From Reyranella sp. (lineage in GTDB: Bacteria > Pseudomonadota > Alphaproteobacteria > Reyranellales > Reyranellaceae): 64,000 nucleotides of DNA. Where the stretch lies: the NCBI RefSeq assembly GCF_004297405.1, contig NZ_SCVC01000006.1:860815-924814 (forward strand), in the 5' to 3' direction. Positions 1-8,382 of the stretch are shown one piece after another. A program made the translations under genes and the position numbers. Position 1 is the first letter of the stretch. Each line of letters begins with the position of its first letter. Below the pieces are notes generated by a model. That model worked only from the letters and a program-made list of their open reading frames with translations. It did not search any database and was not told the DNA's origin.

Positions 1-842
1 GGGCTGCCGGCCAGGAGCTGGTTCAGGAGATGCTTCTTGGACACCGCCCCCATCAGCTCGTCGACGCTGCCGCGGCTCACGATGAGCTGCTCGTGCCGGC
101 TCTCCCGGAGCGTCTTCACGATGTCTTCGTAACTGTCGTCGAAATCGATCCAGTCGACTTCGGTGCGCGGGGTCATGATGTCGCCGATACGCCGGTTGCC
201 GGCGTCGAGGGCGCGCATAACGACCTCTTCCTGCGCCGCCTGCAGGAGGCCGGCATCCTGGCTGGCGGCGACCAGCAGCTTCAGCTCGCTCGCCGAATGC
301 AGCGATCCTTCACCGGTGCCAGGCCGAAGCCCGCAAAGCCGCAGCACCAGATTGCCCAATCCGTTCAGCACGAAGATGGCCGGCCGCAACAGCCACAGGA
401 ACACCGCCAGCGGCCGCACGATCCAGAGGGCCGTCCCTTCGCTGCGTTGCAAGGCGAGGCTCTTCGGCGCCAATTCGCCCAGCACGATGTGAAGGGTGGT
501 GATCACGATGAAGGCGAGCGCAACGGCGATGGTGTAGCTGGTGATCCCCGCCCACGCCCCCATGGTGTCGCCCAGCAGCGGCTGGATCAGGTGAGCCAAC
601 GCCGGCTCGCCGACCCAGCCCAGTCCCAGCGAGGAGATGGTGATGCCGAGCTGGGTAGCGGCCAGATTGGCATCGAGGCTGCCCAGTGCCTTATCGAGTG
701 CCTTGGCATTCATCCGGCCCGCCGCCACCAGCTCGACCACACGGCTGCGGCGAACGGCAACGAGGGAGAATTCTGCAGCGACGAAAAATCCGTTGGCGGC
801 GACGAGGACGAGAACAGCGATCAAACCGCCAATATCGGACAT
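1..842 (-). CDS. CNNM/hemolysin-family transporter, DUF21 + CBS domains (3' end outside window)
   Basis: The minus-strand frame is open from an ATG at 842 to the window edge with no stop, so about 280 residues of a larger protein are seen. The N-terminus (MSDIGGLIAVLVLVAANG, then FFVAAEFSLVAVRRSR) is the first membrane segment of the DUF21/CNNM domain. More hydrophobic segments follow up to about residue 170. A stretch like a CBS-pair start (IMTPRTEVDWIDFD) comes at about 220-235. The family is inner-membrane, often called hemolysin C/CorC-like, and linked to Mg2+/Co2+ efflux; the cation here is unknown. The missing part would hold the rest of the CBS pair and a CorC_HlyC domain. Family assignment is firm, function is not. 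Confidence 0.85.
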   Translation of the reverse strand, partial: MSDIGGLIAVLVLVAANGFFVAAEFSLVAVRRSRVVELVAAGRMNAKALDKALGSLDANLAATQLGITISSLGLGWVGEPALAHLIQPLLGDTMGAWAGITSYTIAVALAFIVITTLHIVLGELAPKSLALQRSEGTALWIVRPLAVFLWLLRPAIFVLNGLGNLVLRLCGLRPGTGEGSLHSASELKLLVAASQDAGLLQAAQEEVVMRALDAGNRRIGDIMTPRTEVDWIDFDDSYEDIVKTLRESRHEQLIVSRGSVDELMGAVSKKHLLNQLLAGS

Positions 843-867
843 TATCTGCTCCAGCTCAGGGTCGTCG

Positions 868-1704
868 CTATCTAGGTTTGTCGCCGGCGAGCGTGATGCG
901 GTGCATGACGCGGCGATAGCCGTGATAGTCGTTGATCGGGTTGTGCATGGCCGCGCGATTGTCCCAGAAGGCGAGCGACCCTGCCTCCCAGCGGAACCGG
1001 CAGGTGAATTCAGGCCGGGTCTGGTGCTCCCACAGGAACTTCAGCAACGGCAGGCTCTCCTTCTCGGTCCAGCCCTTGATGTGCGAGGTATGGGCGTCGG
1101 ACGTGTAGAGCGCCTTACGGCCGGTCTCGGGATGCGTGCGCACGATCGGATGCTCGGCCGTCAGCTCCTTGAGCTCGGCCCCCGCCGCCTTCATGCGATC
1201 TTCGCGGGTCTTCGAGACATCGGCCTTGGCCGAGGAGCTGATGCCGATCAAACCATCGAGCGTCGCCCTCAGTCCCTCCGAGAGCGCCTCGTAGGCGAGA
1301 TACTGGTTGGCGAACATCGTGTCGCCGCCGTAGGGCGGCACCTCGCGCGCCAGCAGCATGCTGCCCATCGGCGGGACCGGCAGATAGGTCGTGTCGGAGT
1401 GCCAGATGCCGCCGAAATTGTTGCGCTCGTGTTCGAGCTTCACCACTGGCGTGATCATCTGCGATTCCGGCAGGCCCTTGAGCTGCGGATATTCGATCGG
1501 CTCGCCAAACTTGCGCGCGAAGGCAAGCTGCTGCAGCGGCGTCACGGTCTGCCCGCGCAGGAAGATCACGAGATGGTCGAGCAGCGCCTGGCGCATCTCG
1601 GCGACGATATCGGCTTCGAGGTCGCGCGACATGTCGATGCCATGGATCTCCGCGCCCAGTGCACCGGCGATCGGCCTGACCTCGATGTGGCGATAGTTAC
1701 GCAT
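868..1704 (-). CDS. TauD/TfdA-family Fe(II)/2-oxoglutarate dioxygenase
   Basis: A 278-residue protein starting MRNYRHIEVRPIAG. The facial triad is visible: HxD at H102/D104 in WHSDTTY and the distal His near 254 in AAMHNP, followed by the Arg-rich YRRVMHR stretch that binds 2-oxoglutarate. Length is normal for TauD (about 280). The frame stays open to 1851, but the upstream extension overlaps the next gene and looks non-coding, so the ATG at 1704 is preferred. It sits 11 bases downstream of an enoyl-CoA hydratase on the same strand and is probably co-transcribed. The substrate (taurine, alkyl sulphate, aryloxyalkanoate or other) cannot be told from sequence. Confidence 0.88.
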   Translation of the reverse strand: MRNYRHIEVRPIAGALGAEIHGIDMSRDLEADIVAEMRQALLDHLVIFLRGQTVTPLQQLAFARKFGEPIEYPQLKGLPESQMITPVVKLEHERNNFGGIWHSDTTYLPVPPMGSMLLAREVPPYGGDTMFANQYLAYEALSEGLRATLDGLIGISSSAKADVSKTREDRMKAAGAELKELTAEHPIVRTHPETGRKALYTSDAHTSHIKGWTEKESLPLLKFLWEHQTRPEFTCRFRWEAGSLAFWDNRAAMHNPINDYHGYRRVMHRITLAGDKPR

Positions 1705-1715
1705 GTGCCCGCTCC

Positions 1716-2519
1716 CTATCCTTTGCGCCAAGATGGCGACGTCTTGGCCTTGAACGCCTTGATCCCCTCTGCCGCCTGCGGCCGTCGCAGCAGGCTGACC
1801 AGACTTTCCGCCGCGGCGTCGAGGACCGTGCGATCGTCTTGGGTCGCACACGACAGTACCAGACGCTTGGCCGCCGCGAGGGCTGCCGGTTCCATCTTGA
1901 GAATGTCGTCGAGCAGGGCCTGGAGTGTCGCCTCGACTTCCTCGGCGGTTCCACAGAGGTAACGTCCCACGCCCAGCCGATGGGCCTCGGCCGCGTCGAT
2001 GACGCGGCCCGTCACGGCGAGGTCACGCATCGGCCCCTCGCCCAGGCGTCGCACCAGAAACGGAATGATCTGCGAGGGGATGAATCCCACCTTCGGTTCC
2101 GGCACACCGAAATGCGCACTCTGGTGCAGCACCACGACGTCGGAACAGCAGGCCATGCCGAAGCCGCCGCCGACGGCCGAGCCCTCGACGACGGAGATCG
2201 TCGCCTGTGGCAGCGCATCGAGGGCGAGCAGCGCGTTGCCGAACTGCCGGTACGCCGGCAGCAGCGGATCCTCGGCGCCGTTCGCCGGCCGCGGCGGCAT
2301 GTCGGCCATCGCGTCGAGATCACCACCGGCGCAGAAGTGCCCGCCCGCGCCGCGGATCACCAACACCCGGCAAGCCGCATCGTCGCGGACGCGTGCGAAG
2401 ACGTCTTCGAGTTCCAGCATCATGCCGTGGGTCAGCGCATTGCGGCGCTCCGGCCGGTTGAGCGTCAGCCATGCGACGGCGTCGCGGCGGTCGAGCTTCA
2501 GGAAGACATAGTCGGCCAT
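1716..2519 (-). CDS. Enoyl-CoA hydratase/isomerase family protein
   Basis: A crotonase-fold protein of 267 residues. Diagnostic segments are NRPERRNALTHGM near residue 20, the oxyanion-hole loop RGAGGHFCAGGDLDAM around 60-75 and SAVGGGFGMACCSDVVV around 110. These enzymes act on acyl-CoA thioesters in the cytoplasm. Start taken at ATG 2519; a TTG two codons upstream is possible. The start is divergent from mepA with almost no spacer (the mepA frame is open from 2518). It leads into the TauD-like dioxygenase 11 bases downstream, which suggests a small acyl or sulphonate catabolic unit. The precise reaction is undetermined. Confidence 0.87.
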   Translation of the reverse strand: MADYVFLKLDRRDAVAWLTLNRPERRNALTHGMMLELEDVFARVRDDAACRVLVIRGAGGHFCAGGDLDAMADMPPRPANGAEDPLLPAYRQFGNALLALDALPQATISVVEGSAVGGGFGMACCSDVVVLHQSAHFGVPEPKVGFIPSQIIPFLVRRLGEGPMRDLAVTGRVIDAAEAHRLGVGRYLCGTAEEVEATLQALLDDILKMEPAALAAAKRLVLSCATQDDRTVLDAAAESLVSLLRRPQAAEGIKAFKAKTSPSWRKG

Positions 2520-2556
2520 GGGCAAAGTCTTAACGAGCGACTATCCTGCCAACAAG

Positions 2557-3387
2557 ATGATGCGTTTCGTCATTCCGCTGCTCGCGGGCTTCCTGTTGAT
2601 GGCTGCCGAAGCGGCGGCGAACGATTGGGCCGATGTCGCCACGCCGGCGCCCGGCCCACCCCAATCCATCGGCTTCTACACTGCAGGTTGTCTGCAGGGC
2701 GCTCAGGCGCTTCCGCTCGACGGTCCGGGCTACGAGGCGATCCGGATCAGCCGCAATCGCTACTGGGGACAGCCCGTCACCGTCGATTTCATCACGACCC
2801 TCGCCGAGAAGATGCGCGCCGCCGGCCAGGCGCATCTCTACATCGGCGACCTCGGGCAGCCGCGCGGCGGGCCTGCTCCCTCGGGCCATGCCAGCCATCA
2901 GGTCGGCCTCGATGCCGACATCTGGTTCGAGCGCCAGCCCGGCGCGCGACGCGCGCCTGCGGAGCGCGAGAACCCGCGGCTGCGTTCGCTGCTACTTCCC
3001 AACGACAGCGGCATCGACGACACGGTGTTCTCCCAGCAGCACGTGCTGTTGCTGCGCACGGCCGCCGAGATGCCGAACCTCGACCGCATGTTCGTGAACA
3101 AGTGGATCAAGCAGCGGATCTGCAACACGGCCACCGGCAATCGGAGCTGGCTGCGCAAGCTCGTGCCCTGGTACGGGCATGACGAGCATTTCCACGTCCG
3201 GCTCTACTGCCCACCCGGCAATCCGCAGTGCCAGCCGCAAGCCGCCTACTCTGACGACGATGGCTGCGGCGAAGCGCTGGAGTCGTGGTTCCGCAAAGCG
3301 CCACCCACGCCACCGCCTCCGGGCCCGCCGAAGCCCTATCGCCCCAAGCTGCCCGCCGCCTGCCAGGCCGTACTCAACGCGCGCTAA
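2557..3387 (+). CDS. mepA: Penicillin-insensitive murein endopeptidase MepA
   Basis: A 276-residue zinc peptidase of the M74/LAS group that cleaves D-Ala-meso-DAP cross-links in periplasmic peptidoglycan. Metal ligands are visible in SGHASHQVGLDADIW (H111, H114, D119) and in WYGHDEHFHVRLYC near residues 205-217. The N-terminus (MMRFVIPLLAGFLLMAAEAAA) is a signal peptide, which decides the start at 2557 rather than the upstream ATG at 2518 that adds a hydrophilic lead. The C-terminus carries a Pro-rich stretch (PPTPPPPGPPKPYRPK). It is followed immediately at 3388 by a GNAT gene. Confidence 0.93.
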   Translation: MMRFVIPLLAGFLLMAAEAAANDWADVATPAPGPPQSIGFYTAGCLQGAQALPLDGPGYEAIRISRNRYWGQPVTVDFITTLAEKMRAAGQAHLYIGDLGQPRGGPAPSGHASHQVGLDADIWFERQPGARRAPAERENPRLRSLLLPNDSGIDDTVFSQQHVLLLRTAAEMPNLDRMFVNKWIKQRICNTATGNRSWLRKLVPWYGHDEHFHVRLYCPPGNPQCQPQAAYSDDDGCGEALESWFRKAPPTPPPPGPPKPYRPKLPAACQAVLNAR

Positions 3388-3918
3388 ATGTCCGGCTCGT
3401 TCAGGATCACCCGCCTCCAACCCTCCGACGCCGAGGCGTTCCGGACCATTCGCTTGGCCGCGCTACGGACTGCACCGGAGGCGTTTGGCTCGACATACGA
3501 GATCGAGGCGAACCGGCCTCTGAGCACCTTTGCCGAACGGCTCTCTTCCTCTGCCGTTTTCGGCGCCTACGACGGCCAGCAAGTTGTCGGCATGGCCGGT
3601 TTCATGCAGGAAGCCGGCCCGAAAGTCTCCCACAAGGCCTTCGTCTGGGGCTTCTATGTCGAGCCGGCGTGGCGTGCACGAGGCGCAGGATCGGCTCTCG
3701 TCGCCGCACTGATCGAGGCGGCCCGCGATGTCGTGGAACAGCTCACCCTAACGGTCGTCGAGGGTAACGACCCCGCGATCGCCCTCTACACGAAGTTCGG
3801 ATTCACCACCTATGGCGTGGAGCCTCGCGCCCTCAAGACATCGGCCGGCTACGTCAATGAAGTCTTGATGACGTTGCGCCTGCCGAGTGGAGCAGATGCG
3901 AAGCCAAAGGGCACATGA
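3388..3918 (+). CDS. GNAT family N-acetyltransferase
   Basis: A 176-residue protein with the GNAT fold. Its start follows the mepA stop directly. The acetyl-CoA pyrophosphate-binding loop lies in VEPAWRARGAGSALV (about 91-105), with the later strand NDPAIALYTKFGF (about 127-139). The N-terminus (FRITRLQPSDAEAFRTIRLAAL) is typical of small-molecule or RimI-like members. It overlaps the downstream methyltransferase by four bases (ATGA), so the two are translationally coupled. The acceptor is unknown. Confidence 0.88.
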   Translation: MSGSFRITRLQPSDAEAFRTIRLAALRTAPEAFGSTYEIEANRPLSTFAERLSSSAVFGAYDGQQVVGMAGFMQEAGPKVSHKAFVWGFYVEPAWRARGAGSALVAALIEAARDVVEQLTLTVVEGNDPAIALYTKFGFTTYGVEPRALKTSAGYVNEVLMTLRLPSGADAKPKGT

Positions 3919-4727
3919 CGATCGGCCAAGATTTCGACGTCCTACTGGAAGAAGCAGAACGGCGGCCCTTCGTCGGGTGGGATGTCTCCTATGACCAGCG
4001 CATACGGATCACACCACCCTGGGATTTCGGAGCGATCGTCGACGCCCATGCCCGTCTCTCGGCCGACTTGCTGGACCTCGGCACTGGCGGTGGCGAATGG
4101 CTGAACGAGCGGCCGCATCTTCCGACACGAACGGTCGCAACGGAGGGGTGGGCGCCCAACGTTCCAGTGGCACGCGCCCGACTCGAACCACGCGGGATCG
4201 ATGTGATTGCCGTGCACGGCGCACCCGACAATGTCGATCTAGAAGATTTCACGGCAGAGGGCGTCCTGCCCTTTCCGGCGGCCGACTTTCACCTCGTCAT
4301 CAGCCGCCACGAATCCTACGTGCCGAGCGAGGTGCTGCGGGTGCTCGCGCCAGGTGGGATATTTCTCACCCAGCAAGTCGCCTCGGGTGGCGCCAACGAT
4401 TTCTATCGCCTCTTCGACGCGCCTCCTCCGTCGGTTCCGATCGCGTGGAACCTCGCCTTTGCGGTTCGGCAGCTCGAAGGTGCCGGTTTCACTGTCACGG
4501 AGAAGGCCGAGGGCTTCGAGATTATCGAGTTCGCCGATGTCGGTGCCCTCGCCTGGTACCTGAAGAACCTGCCGTTTGTTTATCCTGATTTCACCATTCC
4601 CGCGGCTCGCCAGAAACTGCGGCGCCTCCACGCCGACAATCGTCGAGCCGGATCAATAACGATCCGGCAGCCGTTGTTCTGGCTGAAAGCGGCGGCGCCT
4701 GGAGCGACAGGCCCTCAACGGCCTTAG
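3915..4727 (+). CDS. Class I SAM-dependent methyltransferase
   Basis: A 270-residue protein. Motif I is DLLDLGTGGGEWL near residue 52, the SAM-binding glycine loop, and ILTP-like strand ends follow at VLRVLAPGGIFLTQQV near 140. It is most like the methyltransferases often annotated as rRNA or generic class I enzymes; the acceptor is not evident. It begins inside the preceding GNAT gene (ATGA overlap). Its stop codon interlocks with that of the convergent lipoprotein gene (shared bases 4724-4727). Confidence 0.82.
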   Translation: MTIGQDFDVLLEEAERRPFVGWDVSYDQRIRITPPWDFGAIVDAHARLSADLLDLGTGGGEWLNERPHLPTRTVATEGWAPNVPVARARLEPRGIDVIAVHGAPDNVDLEDFTAEGVLPFPAADFHLVISRHESYVPSEVLRVLAPGGIFLTQQVASGGANDFYRLFDAPPPSVPIAWNLAFAVRQLEGAGFTVTEKAEGFEIIEFADVGALAWYLKNLPFVYPDFTIPAARQKLRRLHADNRRAGSITIRQPLFWLKAAAPGATGPQRP

Positions 4728-5098
4728 GCCGTACCGCCGCAGCGGTTGGCGCGCTCGCGGGCCTGGACGTCGAGCCAGTCGAGGCCGCCGACACTGCCCA
4801 GCCGCTGCCAGCTCACCTGGAGGGTGCCGTCGGGCACGCGGCTCACGAGATAGCGCGATTCGGCCTGCGGAGCGCTGCGCGGCACGAAGGAGATCGCGGT
4901 GACGCCCGGCTGCGGCGACGGCGTCTGGGCGACCACGAAGCCCTCGCCAGCCGGTTGCGACAGGCAGCTCACCATGTAGTCGAGCGGCACGGTGTAGATG
5001 CTCGTCCACGCCGGCGTCGGCGGCGTCTGGGAGGTCGTCGTGACACAGGCTGCGGCGGCAAGCGCGATCAGGATGGGCAACACAGCATGCTTGGACAT
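4724..5098 (-). CDS. Small predicted lipoprotein, function unknown
   Basis: A 124-residue protein. The N-terminus MSKHAVLPILIALAAAACVT is a lipoprotein signal with the lipobox ending at Cys18 (AAAC). The mature part is about 105 residues and has no motif I recognise. It contains a two-strand-like segment (SRYLVSRVPDGTLQVSWQRL) and a final Cys (NRCGGTA). It is convergent with the methyltransferase, with a 4-base overlap, and lies about 30 bases downstream of the ABC-2 permease on the same strand. Confidence 0.75.
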   Translation of the reverse strand: MSKHAVLPILIALAAAACVTTTSQTPPTPAWTSIYTVPLDYMVSCLSQPAGEGFVVAQTPSPQPGVTAISFVPRSAPQAESRYLVSRVPDGTLQVSWQRLGSVGGLDWLDVQARERANRCGGTA

Positions 5099-5128
5099 CT
5101 CTCACCTCGGTGAACGGTCGATCCTACC

Positions 5129-5926
5129 CTACTCCCCCTGTCCCAGCAGAGACCCTGCCCGGCGCGAGGACCGGAAGAACCACTGGAATACCTGGAAGCC
5201 TACGATCAGATAAACGATCGACAGGCCGAAGGCGAACGCCATCAGATCCCAGTGCACGGTCCCTTCCGCCAGGATCGAGCGCATGCCCTCGAAGACATAG
5301 GAGGTCGGCACGCCCCAGGCGATCACCTGCAGCCAGTGCGGCAAGACAGAGATCGGATAGTAGACGCCGCTCACCGGCATCAGGATGAAGACGGCGGCCC
5401 AGGCGAAGGTCTCCGCACTCTGGCCGACCCTCATCACCAGCCCGGACATGGCAAGCCCGATCGACCAGGAGAACATCTGCAGGATCACGAAGAAGGCGAT
5501 CAGTGGCAGGCCGAGTGTGTAGATCGAGTAGCCGAAGAAGGCCCAGGCCAGCAGCGACACCGGCACCATGCCCAGCAAGGTGCGCAGCAGCGCCACGATC
5601 ACGATGCCGGCCGCCATCTCCCAGGAACGGATGGGACTGACGAAGAGATGGCCGAGGTTGCGCGACCACATCTCCTCCAGGAAGGCGATGCTGAGCGAGA
5701 GGTTGCCGCGCACCACGAGTTCCCATAGCAGCAGGCCGGCCAGCAGCACGCCGGCGGCATGGCCGACATACGTGGTCTGGTTCGCCAGGAACTGGGTCAG
5801 GAAGCCCCACATCACCATCTGCACGGCCGGCCAGTAGATCGAATCGACGATGCGCATCACCGACCCGCTCCACAGGTGAATGTGGCGCATGACCAGGGCG
5901 AAGATCCGGCGCAGCGAACCGCTCAT
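5129..5926 (-). CDS. ABC-2 type transporter permease
   Basis: A 265-residue integral membrane protein with about six hydrophobic segments and the ABC-2 fold (MRIVDSIYWPAVQMVMWGFL near the N-terminus; MPVSGVYYPISVLPHWLQVI near 180-200, the typical re-entrant P-I-S-V-L-P segment of Nod/daunorubicin-type exporters). Its ATG overlaps the stop of the upstream ATPase gene by 4 bases, so the two subunits are coupled. It probably exports a lipid, polysaccharide or drug-like substrate; the substrate is unknown. Confidence 0.88.
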   Translation of the reverse strand: MSGSLRRIFALVMRHIHLWSGSVMRIVDSIYWPAVQMVMWGFLTQFLANQTTYVGHAAGVLLAGLLLWELVVRGNLSLSIAFLEEMWSRNLGHLFVSPIRSWEMAAGIVIVALLRTLLGMVPVSLLAWAFFGYSIYTLGLPLIAFFVILQMFSWSIGLAMSGLVMRVGQSAETFAWAAVFILMPVSGVYYPISVLPHWLQVIAWGVPTSYVFEGMRSILAEGTVHWDLMAFAFGLSIVYLIVGFQVFQWFFRSSRRAGSLLGQGE

Positions 5927-6696
5927 GGCGTCGTCCCCTGTTTCTTCAGAGCGTCGAGCCCACGGCCGCGGCCGCGCGCCATGTCGAGGAACACCTCCTC
6001 CATGTCCTCGCGGCCGAACCGTTCGATCAGCTCGCGCGGGCTGCCACGCTCGAAGACCTTGCCCGCTTGCAGCAGGATCACGTCGTCGCAGAGGCGCTCG
6101 ACCTCGCCCATGTTGTGCGAGGCCAGCAGGATCGTGGCGTGCGTCTCGTGCTGATACTCCTCGAGATAGCCGCGTACCCAGTCGGCCGTGTCCGGATCGA
6201 GCGACGCCGTCGGCTCGTCGAGCAGCAGCACGTCGGGCTTGTTGATCAGCGCCTTGGCCAGCGCCACGCGCGTCTTCTGCCCGGCCGAAAGCTTGCCGGC
6301 CTGACGGTCGAGGAACGGCTCAACCTGCATCTGGCGCGCCACCTCGATGATCCGCGCCTTGAGGTCCTTCACGCCGTAGAGGCCGCCATAGAACATCAGG
6401 TTCTGCCGTACCGTCAGCCGGTGCGGCAGGTCGACGTAAGGCGAGGAGAAGTTCATGCGCGGCAGGGCCGCATAGCGGCGCTTCAGCATATCGATGCCGA
6501 GAATGCTGATGCTTCCCGCCGTCGGCTCGAGCAGGCCCAGCAGCATGGCAATCGTCGTCGTCTTGCCGGCGCCATTGCCACCCAGCAGGCCGAGCACCGT
6601 GCCGCGCGGCACGGAGAAGGTCAGGTCGTCGACAGCGACGACCTCGCCATACACCTTGCGGAGGTGCTGGACCTCGATGGACGGGACATTCGACAT
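5923..6696 (-). CDS. ABC transporter ATP-binding protein (ABC-2 exporter)
   Basis: A 257-residue NatA/CcmA-like ATPase. Walker A is LGGNGAGKTTT (about 39-49), the signature LSAGQKTRVALAKAL (about 137-151), Walker B DVLLLDEPTASLD (about 157-169) and the H-loop SHNMGEVERL (about 195). The frame is open to 6816, but the ATG at 6696 gives the normal family N-terminus. It lies 7 bases after the stop of the aminotransferase gene and overlaps the permease by 4 bases. Aminotransferase, ATPase and permease form one transcription unit. Confidence 0.92.
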   Translation of the reverse strand: MSNVPSIEVQHLRKVYGEVVAVDDLTFSVPRGTVLGLLGGNGAGKTTTIAMLLGLLEPTAGSISILGIDMLKRRYAALPRMNFSSPYVDLPHRLTVRQNLMFYGGLYGVKDLKARIIEVARQMQVEPFLDRQAGKLSAGQKTRVALAKALINKPDVLLLDEPTASLDPDTADWVRGYLEEYQHETHATILLASHNMGEVERLCDDVILLQAGKVFERGSPRELIERFGREDMEEVFLDMARGRGRGLDALKKQGTTP

Positions 6697-6703
6697 GCTT
6701 GCA

Positions 6704-7933
6704 TCAAGATGCCTTGATCGCCGCTTCGATGCGATCGAGACCTTTGCTGAGCCGCTCTGCGCTGGAGGCGAAGCAGAGGCGAACATTGCCCTGCCCGCCC
6801 GGCCCGAACGCCTCACCCGGCGCGAGACCGACCTTGTGCTTCTTCGCCAACGTCTTGCAGAAGGAGAGCGTGTCCGTCACGCCGTCGACCGAGAAGAAGG
6901 CGTAGAACGCCGCCTCCGGCCGCGAAATCGTGACCCGCGGCAAAGCCGACAGTCGCTGGAATACGAGCTCGCCGCCGGCGCGGCAGCGCTCGACCATCTC
7001 GGTGACGAAATCATCGCCCTTCTCGACCGCGGCGATGCCGCCGCGCTGCAGGAAGCTCGGCACACCGGACGTATTGATCTGGACCAGCTTGGCGAACTGC
7101 TCGCCGAGCTGCGCCGGATGCGTCAGCCAGCCCAACCGCCAGCCGGTCATCGCCCAGGGCTTCGAAAAGCTGTTGAGCACGATCAGCGGATCGTCGGGTC
7201 CCGCGAGTTCGAGGAAAGACGGCGCGACCTGCCGGCCATCGGGGCGCTTGGTGTAGATCAGGCGGGCATAGACCTCGTCGGCCATGATCCAGACGCCGCG
7301 CTTCTTCGCGAAGTCGAGCAGTGCCCGTTGCTCATCGGCCGTCATCGTCCAGCCCGTCGGGTTGCCCGGCGAGTTAACGAAGATCGCGCGCGTGCGCGCA
7401 TCGACGGCGTCGAAGACCTTCTGGAGATCGAGCTTCCAGCCGCCGTTGGGCGTCCGATCCAGGGCGACATACTTCGGCTCACCGCCGACCAGCTTGGTGG
7501 CGGAAGTGATGTTCGGCCAGATCGGCGAGACGATCACGATGTTGTCGCCGGGATCGAGCAAGAGCTGGCAGGTCAGCAGGATCGCCTGCATGCCGCCCGT
7601 CGTCACCGTGACGCGGTCGGGTGGACACTTGATGCGATAGAGCCGTTCGGTATAGGCCGAGAGCGCCGCCCGAAGCTCGGGAATGCCGCGCTGCCAGGTA
7701 TAGAAGGTCTCGCCGGCTTGCAGCCCCTTGGCCGCAGCATCGCGCACGAAATCGGGCGTCACGAGATCGCTTTCGCCGAACCACAGGGGCACGACCTCGG
7801 GATCGCCAAACACAGACATGGACACTTCGGCAATGGGGGTATCGGGCATGCCGGCAGTGGCGCCGCTCAGCGAGGCAGCAATGCCCGGCGCGACAAATCT
7901 GGTCTGATCTTGCATCCTTCCGACGTAGCGCAT
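6704..7933 (-). CDS. PLP-dependent aminotransferase, class I/II (AspC/DAPAT-like)
   Basis: A 409-residue fold-type I aminotransferase. The PLP Schiff-base lysine lies in NSFSKPWAMTGWRLGW (about 245). NPTGW (about 180) and MADEVYARLIY (about 205-215) are the other cofactor-site landmarks. It transfers an amino group between an amino acid and a 2-oxo acid; the donor is unknown. Start is either ATG 7933 or ATG 7915; neither has a strong ribosome site. It is the first gene of an operon with the ABC-2 exporter, an unusual pairing that hints at export of an amino-acid-derived product (inference). Confidence 0.9.
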   Translation of the reverse strand: MRYVGRMQDQTRFVAPGIAASLSGATAGMPDTPIAEVSMSVFGDPEVVPLWFGESDLVTPDFVRDAAAKGLQAGETFYTWQRGIPELRAALSAYTERLYRIKCPPDRVTVTTGGMQAILLTCQLLLDPGDNIVIVSPIWPNITSATKLVGGEPKYVALDRTPNGGWKLDLQKVFDAVDARTRAIFVNSPGNPTGWTMTADEQRALLDFAKKRGVWIMADEVYARLIYTKRPDGRQVAPSFLELAGPDDPLIVLNSFSKPWAMTGWRLGWLTHPAQLGEQFAKLVQINTSGVPSFLQRGGIAAVEKGDDFVTEMVERCRAGGELVFQRLSALPRVTISRPEAAFYAFFSVDGVTDTLSFCKTLAKKHKVGLAPGEAFGPGGQGNVRLCFASSAERLSKGLDRIEAAIKAS

Positions 7934-8039
7934 CGTCTGGAATTGCGCCAGACGTCCACCTGCCCGACAATTGTTGGCGGCGAGGCCAAGCCTGACTAAT
8001 CGCCTGTCATGTCGGCCTCATCCTCTGATGGAGAAGGAG

Positions 8040-8351
8040 ATGAAACACCCTATCGCTTTGCTATCGACCGCTTTGCTCGCCGTCCTGTTGGGCGCCTGTG
8101 TGCATGGCGACAACGTCGAGCGGCTGCACGCCGGCATGAGCCGCGACCAGGTCCAGGCCATCCTGGGCCCATCGGAAAGCTCGACCCATTCGCCGGGTAA
8201 AGAGTGCGCCTATTACACAGTGTTGAAGGACTTCTGGCAGCGCACGCCCTGGACCATGTCGGACCGCTACTACGTTTGCTACACCGACGGAAAGGTCGAG
8301 ACCTTCGGACGGGCCGACCGGCCTGATGTTGCACAGGTGACAGCGCAGTGA
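8040..8351 (+). CDS. BamE/SmpA-like small lipoprotein
   Basis: A 103-residue protein. The signal (MKHPIALLSTALLAVLLGAC) has a lipobox LLGAC at Cys20. The segment VERLHAGMSRDQVQAILGPS is the classic start of the BamE/SmpA (OmlA) fold, where a GM(S/T)xxxVxxxLG turn precedes two strands. The ATG at 8040 is chosen because GGAG lies 6 bases before it; an ATG at 8028 is possible. It is 31 bases upstream of the CYTH-like gene on the same strand. The family acts at the outer-membrane face; whether this one serves BAM is not shown. Confidence 0.72.
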   Translation: MKHPIALLSTALLAVLLGACVHGDNVERLHAGMSRDQVQAILGPSESSTHSPGKECAYYTVLKDFWQRTPWTMSDRYYVCYTDGKVETFGRADRPDVAQVTAQ

Positions 8352-8382
8352 CTGCGAGATACCTTGCACCTAGGGAGCAAGA

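Noticed and set aside
30..875. Long plus-strand open frame over the hemolysin-family gene
   Set aside because: It is the GC-rich antisense shadow of a clear DUF21/CBS gene on the minus strand; its translation is Gln/Arg/His-rich with no domain.
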